A DNA stretch of 53,630 bases. It comes from Candidatus Omnitrophota bacterium. Lineage in GTDB: Bacteria; Omnitrophota; Gorgyraeia; Zapsychrales; Fredricksoniimonadaceae. The notes under the pieces are model-generated. The model searched no databases and had not been told where the DNA came from. It saw only the letters and a list, made by a program, of their open reading frames with translations. The stretch spans positions 1-53,630 of the forward strand of contig JABDGZ010000007.1 of assembly GCA_013285735.1 (NCBI GenBank), in the 5' to 3' direction. Made by a program: the position numbers and the translations under genes. Below are positions 1 through 9,379 of this stretch, piece by piece (position 1 is the stretch's first letter; each line of letters begins with the position of its first letter).

Positions 1-548
1 ACAATCGCTGGGGCAAGGGAGCGAGCAGGATTCATTGATGCCCCTGTAATTGGCCCAGCAAAAATAGCTTCCAATGCGACCATGCCTCCAATAGCAACGC
101 CTGCCATCAAGCCCTTCTCCTTGGCTCCTTGGGCCACATGTATAATAACAAACATAAGAAAAAAGGTAAGGATTGTTTCAAAGACGAAATCACCCATTGG
201 TGAAATCAGATTAGGCACAGTAATCCCTAACGTCTTATGCTGGGGGAATATAATTCTTAACAACACACTGGCTGTAAGGCCACCTAATATTTGGCTAATC
301 ACAAAGGGGAATAACTCTTTAAGAGAAAGTCGTTTTGCTAACCAGAATCCAAATGAAACGGCAGGATTAAAATGTGCTCCTGATATTTCACCCAGGGCAT
401 AAATCATGGTCATTATGATTAAACCAAAGACTAAACCAACACCAAGATGGGTAATCACTCCCCCGCAAATATCATTGATGATAATAGCTCCCGTACCAGC
501 AAAGACTAAAGCAAAAGTGCCTATGTATTCACTAAAATATCTGTTCAT
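1..548 (-). CDS. MIP/aquaporin family channel (aquaglyceroporin-like), truncated by the window edge
   Basis: Reverse-strand translation from 548 gives [21 protein letters not shown]...[16 protein letters not shown]...[19 protein letters not shown], with both NPA boxes; the frame runs off position 1. Confidence 0.9.
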   Translation of the reverse strand, partial: MNRYFSEYIGTFALVFAGTGAIIINDICGGVITHLGVGLVFGLIIMTMIYALGEISGAHFNPAVSFGFWLAKRLSLKELFPFVISQILGGLTASVLLRIIFPQHKTLGITVPNLISPMGDFVFETILTFFLMFVIIHVAQGAKEKGLMAGVAIGGMVALEAIFAGPITGASMNPARSLAPAI

Positions 549-991
549 GTTTTATTAGTAGATGTACAAACTTTAACACACCAACCTTCAATCTTCTGCT
601 TTATAGCGTCACGGATAGGTCTTATTTGGTTAAGTTTTTCCTTATGACTTCCCGTGGCCTTTGAAGGGTCAGGGAAGCTCCAATGTAGCCGTTGGGTTAA
701 GCCAGGAAAAATAGGACATCGTTCTGCGCTGGCCTCGTCACAAACAGTAATAACATAGCTAAAATGTTCTCCTCTTTTAAAAAGGTCAAAAACTGCCTGT
801 GTCTTTTTACGGGATATATCAATTCCTTCCTCTTTCATAACTTCAACGACCAACGGATTCAATACACCAGGCTCAAGACCTGCACTTTGGGCTTCAAAGG
901 AATCACCACAGATATGGTTTAACCATGCCTCTGCCATCTGGCTTCTTGCTGAATTGTGAATACAAACAAACAACACCTTTTGTTTAGACAT
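545..991 (-). CDS. arsC: Arsenate reductase, thioredoxin-coupled low-molecular-weight phosphatase type
   Basis: N-terminal [18 protein letters not shown] (P-loop CxxNxxRS), later VITVCDEA and HWSFPDPS; overlaps the start of the MIP gene. Confidence 0.88.
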   Translation of the reverse strand: MSKQKVLFVCIHNSARSQMAEAWLNHICGDSFEAQSAGLEPGVLNPLVVEVMKEEGIDISRKKTQAVFDLFKRGEHFSYVITVCDEASAERCPIFPGLTQRLHWSFPDPSKATGSHKEKLNQIRPIRDAIKQKIEGWCVKVCTSTNKT

Positions 992-994
992 GGC

Positions 995-1291
995 TTATCC
1001 TCCTTTAATGACTTTACAACAGCCACCCTCTATCTTTAATGATTTAATTTCTACTAAGGCTTGAGCAATTTTCTTACGGGCAGATGAGATTATTCTTGAG
1101 ACAGTGGAACGATGGACACGCATTTCTTTAGCGGCCTGTAGCTGGGATAACCCTTCATGGTCTAAAAGCCTTACAGCTTCAAACTCATCCAAGGTTAAGA
1201 CAATGGCATCTTTTGCATTACCTTTTGGCCGAGGCTCAAAATTCCGTTCCGCAGGACTACATTTAACCCAACGTATTTTCTTTGGCCTCAT
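995..1291 (-). CDS. DUF134/UPF0251 family HTH DNA-binding protein
   Basis: MRPKKIRWVKCSPAERNFEPRPKG...LTLDEFEAVRLLDHEGLSQLQAAKEMRVHRSTVSRIISSARKKIAQAL is typical of DUF134; the internal Met at 1291 is preferred over the ORF-track start at 1309. Confidence 0.85.
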   Translation of the reverse strand: MRPKKIRWVKCSPAERNFEPRPKGNAKDAIVLTLDEFEAVRLLDHEGLSQLQAAKEMRVHRSTVSRIISSARKKIAQALVEIKSLKIEGGCCKVIKGG

Positions 1292-1499
1292 AATAAATCT
1301 ATTATGCACATACGTGCATTATTATCAAGATAAAAAAGCCTGCATAGGAGGAGGGAGAGGTCTAATTTGCAACGGTCCCATCAATCAATAACACACTCTC
1401 TATGCTTCGATACCCCCTGGTCGGATTTGCCAAAAGTCATTTTCCAGAAAAAACCGGCTGGCCCAATTTTTTTAGGAACTGATTTTTTTGATTACCCTT

Positions 1500-1658
1500 T
1501 TATCTCCTGCGGCCTCCACCTAAAGATAATACAACAATCAGATAGGCAAAAACTAGGCCTGGTATTGCCATGCAAAAAGCGACCACGAGCATGTTGAGCG
1601 CCACCAGATGCCAGTTCTTTTTGATAACTCTATAGTTTATATCTTTATCACCGTACAT
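1500..1658 (-). CDS. Small single-TM protein (52 aa), not in the ORF track
   Basis: Hand translation: MYGDKDINYRVIKKNWHLVALNMLVVAFCMAIPGLVFAYLIVVLSLGGGRRR, stop TAA at 1502-1500. One long hydrophobic helix flanked by basic residues; no strong SD seen. Confidence 0.45.
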   Translation of the reverse strand: MYGDKDINYRVIKKNWHLVALNMLVVAFCMAIPGLVFAYLIVVLSLGGGRRR

Positions 1659-1787
1659 ATAATTTTCGGATCTCTATTGTAAGGTTTAGATTAAGTCCTG
1701 CTGCGAAAGAATAAAAATCTATCTTTGAAATTATTGTTGGTAAAAAATATAATAACGCTAAAATAAGTAGTCCCACATTCTAAACAA

Positions 1788-1816
1788 AGGATAACACCTC
1801 TTTTGAGAGGTGTCAA
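1788..1816 (-). promoter_or_regulatory. Sigma70-type promoter (TTGACA-17 bp-TATCCT) with an embedded inverted repeat
   Basis: Minus strand: TTGACA (1816-1811), 17-bp spacer, TATCCT (1793-1788). ACACCTCT-TTTG-AGAGGTGT (1794-1813) is a perfect 8-bp dyad inside the promoter. Confidence 0.55.
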
Positions 1817-1843
1817 GATACAGACCCTATAGAGACAAAGCGT

Positions 1844-2059
1844 ATGCAAACGGCTATAAATTTAAGATTTTCTAAACGATTACAGGAATTAAGAAAAAAG
1901 CACAAGTATACTCAGCAGGAATTAGCAGATTTAGCAGGTGTCGGCTATAAACACTACCAACGCTATGAAGGTGAAAATCCTCCTCTCGCAAAGCTTGATT
2001 TTGTCGAAAAAATTGCCAAAGCCTTCAAGATAACCCCTTCCAAACTATTGGATTTCTAA
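1844..2059 (+). CDS. XRE/Cro-C1 family HTH regulator
   Basis: RLQELRKKHKYTQQELADLAGVGYKHYQRYEGENPPLAKLDFVEKIAKAFKITPSKLL is a classic HTH_3 pattern. Confidence 0.85.
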   Translation: MQTAINLRFSKRLQELRKKHKYTQQELADLAGVGYKHYQRYEGENPPLAKLDFVEKIAKAFKITPSKLLDF

Positions 2060-2071
2060 AAGCTCTGGATG

Positions 2072-4171
2072 TTATGCTCCAGAGAGAGCTCTCATTTTTC
2101 TTGCTTCATTAATTTCAAAATAAAAATCGAGGGAACTAAAAGTAAGGTGTCTAGTACTCCATAGTTCGCGTTTAAAATCTTCATTTGATCGGACCTCATC
2201 GAGAAGAACTAGAAATTGCGGAATGCTAAGAAACCAGCTATTGAAATAGGGAATCTTATGTTTCACATCTATTTTGCACAACTCGATTTCTTGAGAATAC
2301 AGCTCTCTACATTTTTCGTTTAGTTCATCAAAATCAACCTGATGCTTTGGGTCTACTGCATTGAACTGTGCAGTCGTTACCAATCGCATTAACTGAGCTA
2401 TTACCCTTCGATCCTGAATCCCACCGTAATCTAAAAGTGTAAGCGAGATTCTTTCTATTCCACGATCTTTATGCTCTAGTCGGTATGTTGTTCCAGAAGA
2501 ATCTTCTAAATCCAGGTATCGTTGTTTGCGTATTGCTATTTCATGATTACCAAGCTGAATCTGTGAATCTATTAAACTCTTAGATATATCTACAAGAAGT
2601 TTTACGTCATTTCCTCCCTGGGCCTTCCGTGTAAGAACCTTCGATTTAAGTTCAATGAAAATAATTGCTTCTTTAGTTTCAATTACGCAATCACATTCCC
2701 ACTGCTTCCCGTTATACGAATACTTTCCAGAGGAATAGCTAACATTTCTTGCCACCAATTCCCTTTTTAAGAATCTCTCCCCTGCCAATCCTATTCTTTC
2801 TTGTGTTCTCTCTGAGCCAACATACGATCTTATGACTGAAGCAACCGCCTCATAAAAACCAACACTACACCAAGACAAATCCATTAAACAATAATCTTGT
2901 TCAATTTGTAAAAGAGGTTTGAATTGATAATCAATGGATTCAACTTCATGGGGAATACTAAACTTATGATTGGGCCCAGGTTTAACGTGAGAAAATGCCT
3001 TAAGTATTATTTCGACGACCCCATCATTCACATTTTGAGTATTAGTGATGACATCCTTGGTATTAAAGAATACGGTTTTTTGAGGTGGGGTTAATCGAAG
3101 TATGGCATTTATTACCTCAACAGCCTGTGTCATATTCCATCTCAACTTTTCCTGCATTTCTGAATTATCTACCCAATCGAATAAATTTTGGATCAGTTTA
3201 ACAATATCGGAAGGTCGCAGCTGTCGAATTAAAAACAAGGAATCGTAGAGACTGATTTCCCTTAAAAAATCTATTAATGTATCAACTGTCTGAAATTCAA
3301 TTTCAAACCGAGAGTACGGCTGAACATCATATAAACAACCAAGAGCTATTAATTCATCCTTAAATCTTTCTATGACTTCTTGGGTCAGCTCACCACCAAT
3401 TAAATTATTCGCTTTTATACATAGATTTAGAACATACCCTAAGGGTATTTGAGCAGAAACTTCCTGGCCTGTATTAGGACAGTTTCGACAAAGATGATAT
3501 CTCCCTAACGCCGAATCAAATCTTTCTGAAAGTTTGATAAAAATGTGAACGGCCATCTTGAGTCCTCCGAGACTACGAAGATCTTTCTCAATAGACTCAA
3601 TCAACACTTTCAATTGATCATCCGGCAATTGAAAACGCCCACTCTCAACAGATAATCCATCAAAGCTATGTTCATTTAACCAAATCAATCCCTTAGCGGG
3701 TTTTGATAATCTGGGGAATCTAAGTTCGTTATCTGCATTTGTGTATTGATTTGGATATGGCGACCTCAAGATAAGTACATCCTTAATCAATTTAATCGCA
3801 TCTTTCCATTCTTTATTCTTATCAAAGAATAGAAACCTCTGATTCTTTTGTAATTTTCTTGATGCTTCTTTAAGGGTATCCGCAACAGAAAGATAACTAA
3901 CCAGATCCGACCTCTCGATTATCTGCTGTCGAACCAGCTGCTTAAATAATAGCCAAAAATCTCTAGAGTAAAACCCTTCATTTGAGGTCACAAGTGTTTC
4001 TACGATTCGACTCTCAAGGTGGCTTATAACATGATTCACGGTCAAGGATGAGCCAATAGACATTTCAAAATGGTTATACAATTTCGACAAGTCTACTGGG
4101 TAAGCCTCCAATGAAGGCTTTACTGAATCAACGATGCTCTTAAATTGTTCCTCTTGGATCATATTCTTCAA
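2072..4171 (-). CDS. Large uncharacterised protein with a PD-(D/E)XK nuclease-like domain
   Basis: ERFLKRELVARNVSYSSGKYSYNGKQWECDCVIETKEAIIFIELKSK contains E...(C)D...(I)ELK spacing like NERD/Mrr-type nuclease cores; no other domain recognised. Confidence 0.6.
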   Translation of the reverse strand: MKNMIQEEQFKSIVDSVKPSLEAYPVDLSKLYNHFEMSIGSSLTVNHVISHLESRIVETLVTSNEGFYSRDFWLLFKQLVRQQIIERSDLVSYLSVADTLKEASRKLQKNQRFLFFDKNKEWKDAIKLIKDVLILRSPYPNQYTNADNELRFPRLSKPAKGLIWLNEHSFDGLSVESGRFQLPDDQLKVLIESIEKDLRSLGGLKMAVHIFIKLSERFDSALGRYHLCRNCPNTGQEVSAQIPLGYVLNLCIKANNLIGGELTQEVIERFKDELIALGCLYDVQPYSRFEIEFQTVDTLIDFLREISLYDSLFLIRQLRPSDIVKLIQNLFDWVDNSEMQEKLRWNMTQAVEVINAILRLTPPQKTVFFNTKDVITNTQNVNDGVVEIILKAFSHVKPGPNHKFSIPHEVESIDYQFKPLLQIEQDYCLMDLSWCSVGFYEAVASVIRSYVGSERTQERIGLAGERFLKRELVARNVSYSSGKYSYNGKQWECDCVIETKEAIIFIELKSKVLTRKAQGGNDVKLLVDISKSLIDSQIQLGNHEIAIRKQRYLDLEDSSGTTYRLEHKDRGIERISLTLLDYGGIQDRRVIAQLMRLVTTAQFNAVDPKHQVDFDELNEKCRELYSQEIELCKIDVKHKIPYFNSWFLSIPQFLVLLDEVRSNEDFKRELWSTRHLTFSSLDFYFEINEARKMRALSGA

Positions 4172-4223
4172 TCAAGGTCTTTGTGTATTTTAGTTTTGAA
4201 GGACTTCGTAGGAATGATGGAAT

Positions 4224-4949
4224 TTATTTACTACAATGGGCAGCTAAATAATCATTATACGCATTAATGCTGGCATTATAATCGTCTATCCTTTTCTGAA
4301 GCGCATCCCAATCATTATTATATGATGATTTTTTACTATTATATTCATCGACCTTTTGATTATATGAATCGATTTCATATTGAGGCGAGTCAGATGTTAT
4401 TCCCATGTTGTTCATGTCAGTCATTAAATTATCGAGTTCTTCCTTACGCACCTTCAAGTCAGCCTGAGTACTTTCAATAGATTCTTTTTCAGAATCAGGA
4501 GGATTTAATAATGCCGCCTGATTATGATAATACTGCGAACAACTATAGGAACCGTCAGTTACAACACCGTTTGATTCGGTAGAATAGTTTGGAGAAGGAT
4601 TGTAAGACGATGTTGTTGATGTAGGGGTTGAATAATTAGAGTGATACCTATTATTTTTAGTATATGAGCATAACAATACCAAAAGAAGAAGCCATACCCA
4701 AAAATGCTTCCAAAGAAACCTATAAAACCAAACAAGACCACTCCACAACATTACAAAAATATTCTTAGAATTTGAAGTTTTTCCCTTTCCTGATTTCTTT
4801 ATTGAAGCTGATCGACCTTTCTGGTCGGCACTAGCTGACGTTTCATTCTTTGATTTGGTATCTTCCGTGACCTGCTCCCTACAATATGGACAAAATTTTG
4901 TCTCATTTGGTAAGTCTCTTTCACAACATTTACATACTGCTGTGGTCAT
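4224..4949 (-). CDS. Zinc-ribbon / single-TM / coiled-coil protein
   Basis: N-terminal CKCCERDLPNETKFCPYC zinc ribbon, TM segment HFWVWLLLLVLLCSY, C-terminal Lys/Glu/Asn-rich helical region. Confidence 0.7.
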   Translation of the reverse strand: MTTAVCKCCERDLPNETKFCPYCREQVTEDTKSKNETSASADQKGRSASIKKSGKGKTSNSKNIFVMLWSGLVWFYRFLWKHFWVWLLLLVLLCSYTKNNRYHSNYSTPTSTTSSYNPSPNYSTESNGVVTDGSYSCSQYYHNQAALLNPPDSEKESIESTQADLKVRKEELDNLMTDMNNMGITSDSPQYEIDSYNQKVDEYNSKKSSYNNDWDALQKRIDDYNASINAYNDYLAAHCSK

Positions 4950-5335
4950 TTTTTATCTCCAAAAAAAACGTCATCATCTGAACCGCTTAAATTTCTCTTT
5001 ATTTCCTTTATTAAAAATACTGCTTCAGTATTGCCAAACTTGATCTTATCGTTATTCTTTAACTCAGATTTTTGTTCTACCTTAACGCCATTTAAATAGG
5101 TCCCATTCGTACTTTTTAAGTCCTCTAGAACATATTTATTCTTATCCTTAAAGATTCGAGCATGTTTTCTTGAACAAAAGGAGTCATAAGGAATTTGAAC
5201 GGACGAATTCTCCTCACGGCCAATAATAACGGGCTCCGTAGATTTAATAGCAAACCTATGCCCTTGCATCGGCCCTTCTGTTATTAGTAAAAAAACCACC
5301 TCAATATCCATCACATCATTATTCCCTTTTTCCAA
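4946..5335 (-). CDS. FHA-domain protein
   Basis: EPVIIGREENSSVQIPYDSFCSRKHARIF...YVLEDLKSTNGTYLNGVKV: the FHA GR...SxxH...NGT/NG signature. Confidence 0.92.
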   Translation of the reverse strand: MEKGNNDVMDIEVVFLLITEGPMQGHRFAIKSTEPVIIGREENSSVQIPYDSFCSRKHARIFKDKNKYVLEDLKSTNGTYLNGVKVEQKSELKNNDKIKFGNTEAVFLIKEIKRNLSGSDDDVFFGDKK

Positions 5336-6372
5336 CCCGATAAAATAGGTCCATATTTCGATAACAATTCCGACTTCTTGCCCGATGCTTGTTTAGAAAT
5401 TACCTCTTCTAATATCTCAACTGCTTTTGAGAGTGTTGCATATTGTTTACCTAAAGACATTGCCTGATTTATTGCACCGTTTATACCTTTGGAACTATTT
5501 TCTTCATATTCAACGAGGGCCTCTAAAAAGGAACCCGCATCTTGATATCGGTCTTTCATATCTACAGCTAATGCTTTAAGAACAATTGCATCAATTTCTT
5601 TATCTAAATCTTTGTTAAAGTTTGATGGCGGAGGAGGCATTTTACTACGTGAAGCTTTAATAGCTGCCTCAGCTACGGCCTTTTGCGTATACGTTTCTTC
5701 AGGCATCACGTATGGTGGAACTCCAGTTAGCATCATATAAAAAACGATGCCAGCAGAAAAAACGTCACTGGCTGGAGATTCATAATTCCAAAAAGCTTCA
5801 GGTGGCATATATGCAAGCGTGCCACCCGCTGTTATGAGCTTTGTTTCAGAATCTACGTGCCGGGCAAGACCAAAATCACCAACTTTTGCACAGAATTTAC
5901 CTTCTTGGATTAAAAGTAATATATTGTTTGGTTTTATATCCCGATGAACCACTGGAGGAGTCATCTTATGAGCTTGTGCCAATCCCCTACAGATATCCTT
6001 TTGCAAATTTAAGGCCTCATTTATAGACAACCTTACTTTATTATCGATATATTGAGCTAAATTAGGCCCGTTGACAAACTCCGTAGCTATATAGTTAAAA
6101 CGTCGTGAATCATAACGGAATGAATTAGCTTCAAAAACCCTTACTACATTTTCTTGAGCAATTTTAGAAAGAATAAAAGCCTCATTAAATAATTCTGCCT
6201 CTTGATCCATTGATATACTTCCAGGATGAAAAATCTTTATTGCCTGAATTCCAAGATACTTATGACGAACCTTATATACCGCACCAAATGCCCCCTGCCC
6301 AAGGAATGCGTCAATGGTATAGGTTTCCTTTATTTCTAGAAAACGTGGTAATCTTTCAATCTCATAACTCAT
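5311..6372 (-). CDS. Eukaryotic-like Ser/Thr protein kinase
   Basis: GQGAFGAVYKV (G-loop), AIKIF (Lys), VVHRDIKPNNILL (HRD), GDFGLAR (DFG), MPPE motif; catalytic motifs intact. Confidence 0.95.
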   Translation of the reverse strand: MSYEIERLPRFLEIKETYTIDAFLGQGAFGAVYKVRHKYLGIQAIKIFHPGSISMDQEAELFNEAFILSKIAQENVVRVFEANSFRYDSRRFNYIATEFVNGPNLAQYIDNKVRLSINEALNLQKDICRGLAQAHKMTPPVVHRDIKPNNILLLIQEGKFCAKVGDFGLARHVDSETKLITAGGTLAYMPPEAFWNYESPASDVFSAGIVFYMMLTGVPPYVMPEETYTQKAVAEAAIKASRSKMPPPPSNFNKDLDKEIDAIVLKALAVDMKDRYQDAGSFLEALVEYEENSSKGINGAINQAMSLGKQYATLSKAVEILEEVISKQASGKKSELLSKYGPILSGWKKGIMM

Positions 6373-6374
6373 TG

Positions 6375-8843
6375 TTATCTTATCCCTGCATCACTAACTT
6401 TATTCTGAATATTATCCTGGGTATCTTTGGGCATGAGTCCCCAAATTTGCCACATGATACTCTTTAAAGAATCGAAATCTTGTCTCTGAAGCGCTATCCG
6501 ACCTTCATTAATTAAACTTTGAGCTTTTACAGGATCGGTATATGAATAATTGCCACTTTTCACCTCTTGGAACACACCAATCCAAAAATCAGATTGGTCA
6601 AATGTAATTTTCCAATGAAGATTGTTTAATTCATCAATAAAATGGCTTAATTTCTTTACATCTTTAGAACCTATAGCTTTTTCACATTCAATTTTTAATG
6701 ATTCAAAACGATCTTTATCTTGTTGCTTACCACGGGTCTCCACTAAAGGTTTCACATTCTTGAGAGCTTCATCATAACTTGCCATAAGAGACGGCCATTT
6801 AGTGAGACTCTCTAAAGAATCTAAAGCAATCTGTAAATCCTTTAATCTCCTATCAGCCTTTTCTGCTGCATCAGGATCGCCTCCTTGGGCAGCATTAATA
6901 TCCGACTCTAATTCTTCCACTTTGGAAGAAATATGTCCTTCTCCTAACCTTTCAACTAAATCACTATTACCTGAACTTTGAATTTTACCTTTTATTTCTT
7001 GATAACGACTACTTTCTTCCTTTAAATCTTTGGCTAACTTCTGGGCATCTGGTTTAGGAGAAACTTTATTTACTAAAACATCATCGAACTTTGCATCAAT
7101 ACATTCAATATATGCTGAGATCTTTGGGCTCCTATCCTTATCGATGCTTAGAACAATGTCTATATTTTGATTCTCAGGAACCGTCTTTTTAATCATTGTT
7201 CCACTAATTATAAGCTCACCGACACGGCGATTCCTTTTAGCAAACTCACTTTCTCCTTCACAAACTATAATCTTAATTTCACCGTTTTCATTTGGTTTTA
7301 GTGTTTTGACCGCTTTATATGTCTTCATCTTACCTCTTGCTGGTAACGTAATGCCACGCTCCAAATGCTTATCGAATGAACCATCTTCTAATTCAAGACC
7401 AATTGAGCGTGTCAACGTTGCCTCACCGACAGAAATACCCTGAGTAATAGTAAAATTATCTGGATCACAGGGTATAGAATTACCCGCATTATCAACAATT
7501 GATACACTGAATGAATTTAATTTCTTTTCCGATAACGGCACTGTTAATACAAATGCTCCATTTTGAAGTGCGACTAAACCGCTTTGCCAATGTCCGTCAT
7601 TTCGACGGAGCTGAACCTGACAACCAGCGGGCGCACCTTCTAATTTCCCTGCAACATGCGTCTCAATTTCTATAGTCATGGGTGAATAATTCAATTTTAA
7701 CGAATGTTTTGACTTATCTTTTATGACTAAATCATCCGGCAACATTTGAGTTGCCGCATAAATAGCAGCTCCTTGTGCAACGACCGTTAAAGGATTGATT
7801 CGGAATTCAACTGGAATACCAAGCTCGTCCTTTAATCTTTGTCGAATTATAGGAGTTTTTGTTGGTCCTCCTACCAATAAAATATTAACGATGTCGGATG
7901 GTATTAATTGTTGTTGTTTTAATGCCGACTTCAATAGATCAACGGTCTTTATAACATAGTCCTCTATCAGATCTTCATACTGCTTTCTGGTGATAGGTAT
8001 ATTTATAGAAATTTCCCTGCCGTCTTTATCTTTATACCGGGAATCTATGGTTATTTCCGCCTTGTCACTATTAGAGAGCTCAATTTTTGCTTTTTCACTC
8101 TCAGCCTTCAAAACAGAATTTAAAGACTGATACGTTAGATTTGTTCTATTTAAATTTGGCAAATTATATTCTTTAGCAAGAATAGGATGGATAAAGCGCT
8201 CAACGATCCTCCAATCAAAATCTTTACCTCCCAAATAATTATCTCCACAATGATCGACAACTGTTAATCGCCCTTCCTTTGCAGACATGATTGCAATATC
8301 AAAAGTGCCCCCACCCAAGTCATATACTACCCAATAACCTTTAGGCATGTTTTCAATAAACCCATAAGCAATTGATGCTGCAACAGGTTCTTGCAACAGA
8401 GGAGAATATTCAATACCTGCCAATTTAGCAGCTCTCTTTGTCGCTTCACATTGTATATCTTCAAAGTTACATGGAACTGTTATTACAGCGGCAATAACAT
8501 CCTCATCATAACTATTTCGAGCTGTCGCTCTCAAATTCTTTAATACTTCAGCTGACATTTCCTCCGGGGTTAAAGTACGTCCTGAAGCTTTAAAACTGCC
8601 CGTCTGATGTGTCCCCATCCACCGTTTAAATTCAATAAAGGTATTCTCAGGATCGCTAACATGACGTTCGTATGCCTTCCTTCCGATAATAACTTCGCCT
8701 TTCTCTGTCAGCCTGACTACCGAAGGTGTGAACTCCTCTTCATAGTTATTCTTAAGAACCCTGACCTCACCGTTATGCATACAAGCAACTTCAGAATTAG
8801 TGGTGCCCAAATCAATACCAAAGTCTATGGTTCTTCTGGCCAT
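6375..8843 (-). CDS. Divergent Hsp70/DnaK-family ATPase (822 aa) with an additional inserted domain
   Basis: FGIDLGTTNSEVA, VYDLGGGTFDIAIM, LLVGGPTKTPIIR; NBD followed by an extra beta-rich segment and then an SBD-like region. Confidence 0.93.
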   Translation of the reverse strand: MARRTIDFGIDLGTTNSEVACMHNGEVRVLKNNYEEEFTPSVVRLTEKGEVIIGRKAYERHVSDPENTFIEFKRWMGTHQTGSFKASGRTLTPEEMSAEVLKNLRATARNSYDEDVIAAVITVPCNFEDIQCEATKRAAKLAGIEYSPLLQEPVAASIAYGFIENMPKGYWVVYDLGGGTFDIAIMSAKEGRLTVVDHCGDNYLGGKDFDWRIVERFIHPILAKEYNLPNLNRTNLTYQSLNSVLKAESEKAKIELSNSDKAEITIDSRYKDKDGREISINIPITRKQYEDLIEDYVIKTVDLLKSALKQQQLIPSDIVNILLVGGPTKTPIIRQRLKDELGIPVEFRINPLTVVAQGAAIYAATQMLPDDLVIKDKSKHSLKLNYSPMTIEIETHVAGKLEGAPAGCQVQLRRNDGHWQSGLVALQNGAFVLTVPLSEKKLNSFSVSIVDNAGNSIPCDPDNFTITQGISVGEATLTRSIGLELEDGSFDKHLERGITLPARGKMKTYKAVKTLKPNENGEIKIIVCEGESEFAKRNRRVGELIISGTMIKKTVPENQNIDIVLSIDKDRSPKISAYIECIDAKFDDVLVNKVSPKPDAQKLAKDLKEESSRYQEIKGKIQSSGNSDLVERLGEGHISSKVEELESDINAAQGGDPDAAEKADRRLKDLQIALDSLESLTKWPSLMASYDEALKNVKPLVETRGKQQDKDRFESLKIECEKAIGSKDVKKLSHFIDELNNLHWKITFDQSDFWIGVFQEVKSGNYSYTDPVKAQSLINEGRIALQRQDFDSLKSIMWQIWGLMPKDTQDNIQNKVSDAGIR

Positions 8844-8854
8844 ATCGTTCCCCT

Positions 8855-9352
8855 TTATTTCTGCGTGGATTTAGCCACCACGACTTCTCCATGAAAAATT
8901 ACTTTTTCGTTATAAAAAATAGTTGGTCTAATAGTTTCTACAATCTTCGCATAACCAGCAGGTAACGTAGGATCGTCTTCAAAATGTAAAACCCGCAATG
9001 AAATACCTTCTTTATATCCTTGCTCTAAATAGTCCTTAACAACAATACCTTCACGGATAAAAAGATCTTTTATACGTTCCATCTGATCAAAGAACGCACT
9101 GAGATCTACACTTGGCTGCTCCTCCTTAAGCTTCTTGAGTCGCTTTTCCAAACGCCACATCTCCACACAAAATGAAATGGTCAATTTAAATCCATTATTA
9201 AAATCATTAACAGGAATTACGTTATCTGGATGAAAGAGTTGGCACGGTTTTGTCATACAATCTTTTAAAAGAGAATTGTTCTTAAATCCAAAAAAGATGA
9301 AATCGTCGCTACCTTCACTTGGACCTTCTTTAATCCGAACTTTAGGAATCAT
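8855..9352 (-). CDS. GrpE-like protein (putative nucleotide exchange factor for the adjacent Hsp70)
   Basis: Coiled-coil-like helices followed by ...GYAKIVETIRPTIFYNEKVIFHGEVVVAK, resembling the GrpE beta-wing C-terminus; position next to Hsp70 is supportive. Confidence 0.5.
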   Translation of the reverse strand: MIPKVRIKEGPSEGSDDFIFFGFKNNSLLKDCMTKPCQLFHPDNVIPVNDFNNGFKLTISFCVEMWRLEKRLKKLKEEQPSVDLSAFFDQMERIKDLFIREGIVVKDYLEQGYKEGISLRVLHFEDDPTLPAGYAKIVETIRPTIFYNEKVIFHGEVVVAKSTQK

Positions 9353-9379
9353 TATTTATTTCTCCAGTTAAATATTCAC

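Noticed and set aside
1104-1597. ORF-track plus-strand ORFs 1104..1391 and 1367..1597
   Set aside because: The first is antisense to the DUF134 gene; the second has no recognisable domain and overlaps the better-supported minus-strand small ORF.
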